Part shown: one piece after another, positions 17,279 to 20,631 of the stretch
How the letters are laid out: every line of letters begins with the position of its first letter
Numbering within the stretch: position 1 is the stretch's first letter
Source: Didymodactylos carnosus
Taxonomy: Eukaryota > Rotifera > Eurotatoria > Philodinida > Philodinidae
Assembly (NCBI GenBank): GCA_905250885.1
Contig: CAJNOQ010003322.1
Coordinates: 1 to 20,631 of the forward strand
Direction: 5' to 3'
DNA length: 20,631 nt
Notes under the pieces: generated by a model
The model's database searches: none
Seen by the model: the letters and a program-made list of their open reading frames with translations, nothing else
What the model was told of the DNA's origin: nothing
Program-made: the position numbers and the translations under genes

Positions 17279-18919
17279 AACTGCCATCTTTCAGAATCTA
17301 TGTCACTTTGCCAAAAATTTAATGTTTTTGAAGGTGTTTGAAAAAGATTCTGAAAGATTCCATCTTTTTCTAAATTTCACATTTCACTTACTATTTTTAC
17401 ACTGGTACGTTTTAACAGACATGGAGTTATCTTGACCAGAGTGTTCTGATCAAACTGAGATGTCCTGTAGGTTTGTATGACTTCGCCTTGTAGGGTTATT
17501 TACCCACCATACTAGATGCTTTCGAGAACGTACCACGTTTATATCGACCACGTCCAAATTGTTCGAGAGTAAGAGGACTAGTACAACTCGAGGTCCTGAT
17601 GACGAATATCACGTTTAAAAAATTTAAAACAACGATATGATGGTCTTCTAGATCTGTGGAACTCCCATTTCTCAGCAGAACAGCCCGTTTGTGGTCATTT
17701 TCACCATTTTCTAGTGAAACATTTTCATGAGCGGGTACCGTCAGATTAGATTCTATATGTGCAGAGCCACAAAATCACTAGCGGACAAAATGTTCCAAAA
17801 TTTTAAGTACATTATCAGGGAAAGCTTTAAAAAAGTCCTTTTTTCCGAAAAGTAGACCGTCTTTGTAAACCATTTTTTCTCCATAAAAGCATATCAACAC
17901 AAGACAACATGATATGTATTCGCCCCATCTTTCCAAGCTCTATCCGTTGAAGTGGTTAAAATTGAGATTAGAAAAAATTTAACGCTGGAAAACAACAATT
18001 TTTGGAGGCAGTTTTCCTCGTTTTTCAGAGTTTGAGTACGTGCTGCACCATTCTACGGGAATGAAGGACATGGGATGACATATATTTCGCATATACTCGA
18101 TGTGGGCTATTAGAAAAACAGATTTTCTTCAAGGGCCAAGAACCTTCGAAACAGATGCTTTTCCAGCCAAAATCCCACAGTATCTCTGTTTAAATGAGAT
18201 ATTCGTCACCAGGAGGCAAAAAAGGGACACGACTTTACAGAGGTAGTTCTTTTACTTAAAAAGTCTGCGAATTTACATACCATTTCTTCAAATAAAAATA
18301 AGATTCTAATAAAGAAGAGTCAGCTCTAGAATTACAGTTCAACTGGAAGATCGGCACTTTTTGGAGTTCGGTCTTGCTGAAAATTTCACCATAGATGTAG
18401 TTCGTGACGTGGAGTCTATCCTGAAATTCTTGGATTTTGTGTTATAAAGTTAGAAATAAAATAATGCAGATTGTCCGTTTGTATCTCACCTGCCTTTCTA
18501 CATAAGACGTGCCTCCTTACATGTAACGTTATTTTTCCGACTAGTAGCGATATCGGCTTTTTGTTTGCTAATAAAAAACAACAGCAGTTCCTCCGCACTT
18601 AAGAGAAGTTGAGAATCAGTCTTGTAAATCACTGTTTAGTGTTTGTATAAGAAAGACTTGACTTCCTGCCGCTGGATACTAACGTTTAAGAGATATGTGT
18701 TTTACCACTGTATTCTTTAAATGAATGTATTTCATGTTCGTCCAACAAAGGACAACCTTGATGGATAAATAAAGCTTAAATCAAAGGCAACGGACGGTTT
18801 CTGCTAGAAATGCCCGTATATATTTTTGACAAGATAACGACTGGAACTGATCACAAACCGTTCGTTATTTAGTTTTTAACTTTTCTGTGCCTTAAAATTG
18901 ATTGTAAACTACCATATGC
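17279..18919. other. Intergenic, no gene recognised
   Basis: Apart from the inverted repeat at 17594/18189, no coding motif is visible in any frame. A minus-strand frame at 18416-18598 has no recognisable family. The stretch is probably old, unidentified repeat sequence. Confidence 0.5.
17594..18214. repeat. 26-bp inverted repeats 620 bp apart, possible unknown element
   Basis: Positions 17594-17619 and the reverse complement of 18189-18214 match at 23 of 26 bases, including the 11-base core tgacgaatatc. The intervening sequence has no coding capacity that I recognise. It could be a non-autonomous DNA transposon or two inverted pieces of one repeat family. Confidence 0.45.
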
Positions 18920-19440
18920 TGAAAGTTTTAGTCATTTCTGAGCATTGGTACAAAAAGCCTGTTCGATCGTATTTATTCATTTTTCTCTGCACGTCCGACG
19001 TTCTTAATAGAATCGTATACAGGAAAACATGCTTAATTAAACAGGCTTTAAAATGATGCATACATAACATACCTTTTCAAACTAATGTCTTCATAGATGT
19101 ATTGGAAAAATACTTGACAGGGATCGTGATTTTACTCATAGTGACAGACAAAATGATTCTACTTTTGTGAGCACACTCAGACCCGGAATGTTTTATACAT
19201 AGAAAAATGCACAATTGAAAGGGCTACACAATGAGCTATAACACATTATTTCAAAAGTTTGCCTTCAGAAATGTATTGGACAAATACTTGTCAGGTATCT
19301 CGATTTTTTTGTATAGTGGCACATAAAAATGATTATAGTTTCTTCTACAGACAAAGATTAGGCGGAGTTTATGTATAGAAAATGCAGAATTGAAAGGACT
19401 GTCGAATGATCTATAACACATTCTTTCAAATTTTAAGTTA
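18920..19440 (+). repeat. Three diverged tandem units of 157-175 bp
   Basis: The landmark attgg followed by acaaa/aaaat/acaaat and c(t/a)tg-c-g-gatcg-tttt occurs at 18944, 19101 and 19275 (spacing 157 and 174). The units also share an end block tgca-aattgaaagg-ct (19209 and 19386; decayed near 19030) and ctataacacatt(a/c)tttcaaa (19236 and 19411). Units two and three are clearly related, unit one much less. It looks like an old satellite or internal repeats of an element. Confidence 0.65.
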
Positions 19441-19474
19441 GCTGGACTTAGGGGCAATATAGTGAACGGATACA

Positions 19475-19846
19475 GTGATTTTATCCTGTTGTGGAAGCGT
19501 TAGTGAAGTATGGTCACAACAAAATCAGACTCAGAATGGTTATGATATTAAAAATTCAGAGTTTAACGAGCTTCAAATTGAAAAACTACAACAACAAATG
19601 CACCATAAACAACCAGAATTTATTTTCAGTAAAGATGAATTTCCGCTTTTAAACCTTCCAAAAAATAATTTCAATAGCTTACAGCAAGAAAGGTCGCATC
19701 CAAACGACGACCTATCAAAGTTGCAACTGTTTACACAACTGAAAGATTTTTTGGAGTTAAAATTCGAGAAACAAATGGGTAAAATTCAACAGATTCGTCA
19801 ATAAGTTGAAATAGTGGATCCAATAGTCGATGAAATAAAATTAAAA
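19475..19846 (+). pseudogene. Coiled-coil ORF, possible LINE family A ORF1 fragment
   Basis: The frame from about 19475 to a TAA at 19802-19804 encodes a polar, Gln/Asn/Lys-rich protein with a helical segment LQIEKLQQQMHH, a patch FSKDEFPLLNLP, and a C-terminal amphipathic helix LKDFLELKFEKQMGKIQQIR. After the stop the same frame continues for 14 codons in the same style (VEIVDPIVDEIKLK), suggesting a nonsense mutation in a longer coiled coil. There is no ATG at the front, so the 5' part is missing or the start lies elsewhere. Its position on the same strand just before a family A reverse transcriptase remnant suggests a LINE ORF1, which is an inference; no diagnostic RNA-binding motif is visible. 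Confidence 0.4.
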
Positions 19847-20030
19847 TGAATGAAATGTTTATAACGTTTAGTATTGCTGGGAACAAATGAAGAAGTCAGG
19901 CGAGGAACTATCTCACTCGCATAGTTACAAGCTAATGGCTAACTTTCCCCCGAATGCTAGTGCTTTTTTACCCCGATTTTCGACAGTTATAAACCTGATA
20001 GTGCTTACAAAAAAATGAAAATATATGGTT
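19847..20030. other. Linker between two LINE family A remnants
   Basis: Short stretch without recognisable domains. If the pieces on either side are one insertion, the endonuclease and catalytic RT parts have been deleted here. Confidence 0.35.
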
Positions 20031-20460
20031 TTAAGACCAACGATTTCATTATCTATGGACAGTTTTTCTCTAGGGCAAGTAAAATGGTTTAAATACCTGG
20101 GTGTCATATAGACCGAGAAGTGGTTCCTTCGTCTGTCTGTTGACGACACGGTCAAAAAAATCCAAAGATTCTACGGTTAATTAAAATGGTCCAAAAAAGT
20201 TTCGATAATTATGAACAGAAAATGTTTCTTTACATATTCATTTTCCTTTTACTCCTGGCTTTTTCCGATATATCCGTTCCTACCGAAATCTCATCTAGAG
20301 TCGTTATATCGTAAATTTCGGATTGATATGAGACTAGTTTAGCCCTTTTGCTGATGCGGGCAAGCTTTTCTGAATTATGCAGGAAAAAAGAATAGAAATT
20401 TTGCGTAGCAAAGTATCTCAAAAAAAGGCTTGAACGTTCCCATGTCGACGTTTTTGTCGA
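20031..20460 (+). pseudogene. LINE family A reverse transcriptase thumb and C-terminus, second copy
   Basis: The frame from 20031 reads RPTISLSMDSFSLGQVKW then FKYLGVI, with TAG at 20109, TAA at 20178 and TAG at 20340, matching the first copy at 814-1130 (KPIVEIFMDGKKIEIVK, CLGFTW). Shared landmarks are KIQ..Y/V..LKW, the aromatic FFTYSFSFYSWLF segment, and ESLYRKFRI versus ESLYRKFRV. A frameshift later restores FCVAKYLKKRLERSHVD against FYVKNYLQKKISNVDRTD. The copy is therefore older or less constrained than the one at 530. All catalytic parts are absent, and it is cut off by the tandem array at 20462. Confidence 0.78.
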
Positions 20461-20461
20461 G

Positions 20462-20548
20462 AAACCGTCAATTAACCGCGGTTGGTGAAAAAACCGCCAA
20501 TTCACCGCGGTTAGCTGTAAAACCGTCAATTAACCGCGATTAACCGTC
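20462..20548. repeat. 29-bp tandem array with palindromic cores
   Basis: Three units start at 20462, 20491 and 20520, each beginning AAACCGYCAATTMACCGCG. The first carries the perfect 10-bp palindrome AACCGCGGTT (20474-20483). A partial unit and inverted pieces (aaccgcgtttaattgtcaatt) follow to about 20582. There are no unique spacers, so it is a minisatellite or MITE-internal repeat and not a CRISPR. Confidence 0.8.
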
Positions 20549-20631
20549 GATTTTTCTCACAACCGCGTTTAATTGTCAATTCCAGCGGTCATAACTAAAC
20601 TCAATAAGATTTCAGCGAGAAAGAACTAACC

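Noticed and set aside
20462..20548. CRISPR array
   Set aside because: Units are contiguous with no unique spacers, and the genome is eukaryotic.
1..20631. Telomeric repeats
   Set aside because: No tandem TGTGGG or TTAGGG runs were seen, so a telomere-proximal position is not shown by the sequence.

Overview
The window is AT-rich eukaryotic DNA. It has two plausible host genes sitting among many short, broken remnants of different transposable elements. The likely source is a bdelloid rotifer (Adineta/Rotaria type). This rests on a compact single-exon rhodopsin-like receptor of a kind expanded there, an ankyrin plus TPR protein with very short introns (59 and 67 bp), and many decayed element families each present once or twice. 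It is an inference from gene style; no marker gene or telomere repeat proves it.

Layout. 1-530: palindrome and a 39-bp direct repeat, the second copy folding into a hammerhead-like shape. 530-1761: 3' part of a LINE (family A) ending in AATAAA and an A tract. 1998-3082: an intact seven-transmembrane receptor gene. 3168-3388: a MITE with 60-bp inverted arms. 4397-4650: a ~98% identical inverted copy of the receptor's upstream region and first 42 codons. 5224-6455: RNase H and tyrosine recombinase of a broken DIRS/Ngaro-type retrotransposon, followed by a nested hairpin. 6832-7016: a GC-richer minisatellite. 7753-11194: a nearly full-span but dead CR1/L2/Jockey-like LINE (family B) whose reverse transcriptase has lost the block that should carry the FADD motif. 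11763-11866: a Kelch-repeat scrap. 12043-12179: paired palindromic repeats, perhaps from an LTR. 14419-17147: a four-exon ankyrin-TPR gene whose third intron (971 bp) is swollen by a palindrome-rich insertion with a hAT-like MITE inside it. 17148-18900: little recognisable. 18920-19440: three diverged tandem units of about 157-175 bp. 19475-20460: a second, more decayed copy of LINE family A. 20462-20548: a 29-bp tandem array with palindromic cores.

Nothing suggests that these genes form an operon or one pathway. The receptor would act at the cell surface and the ankyrin-TPR protein as an intracellular scaffold; they appear independent. The most notable points are the inverted partial duplication of the receptor, the nested insertion tolerated inside a short-intron gene, the RT deletion across the FADD block, and the hammerhead-like repeat. 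I did not find a convincing new multi-gene system.
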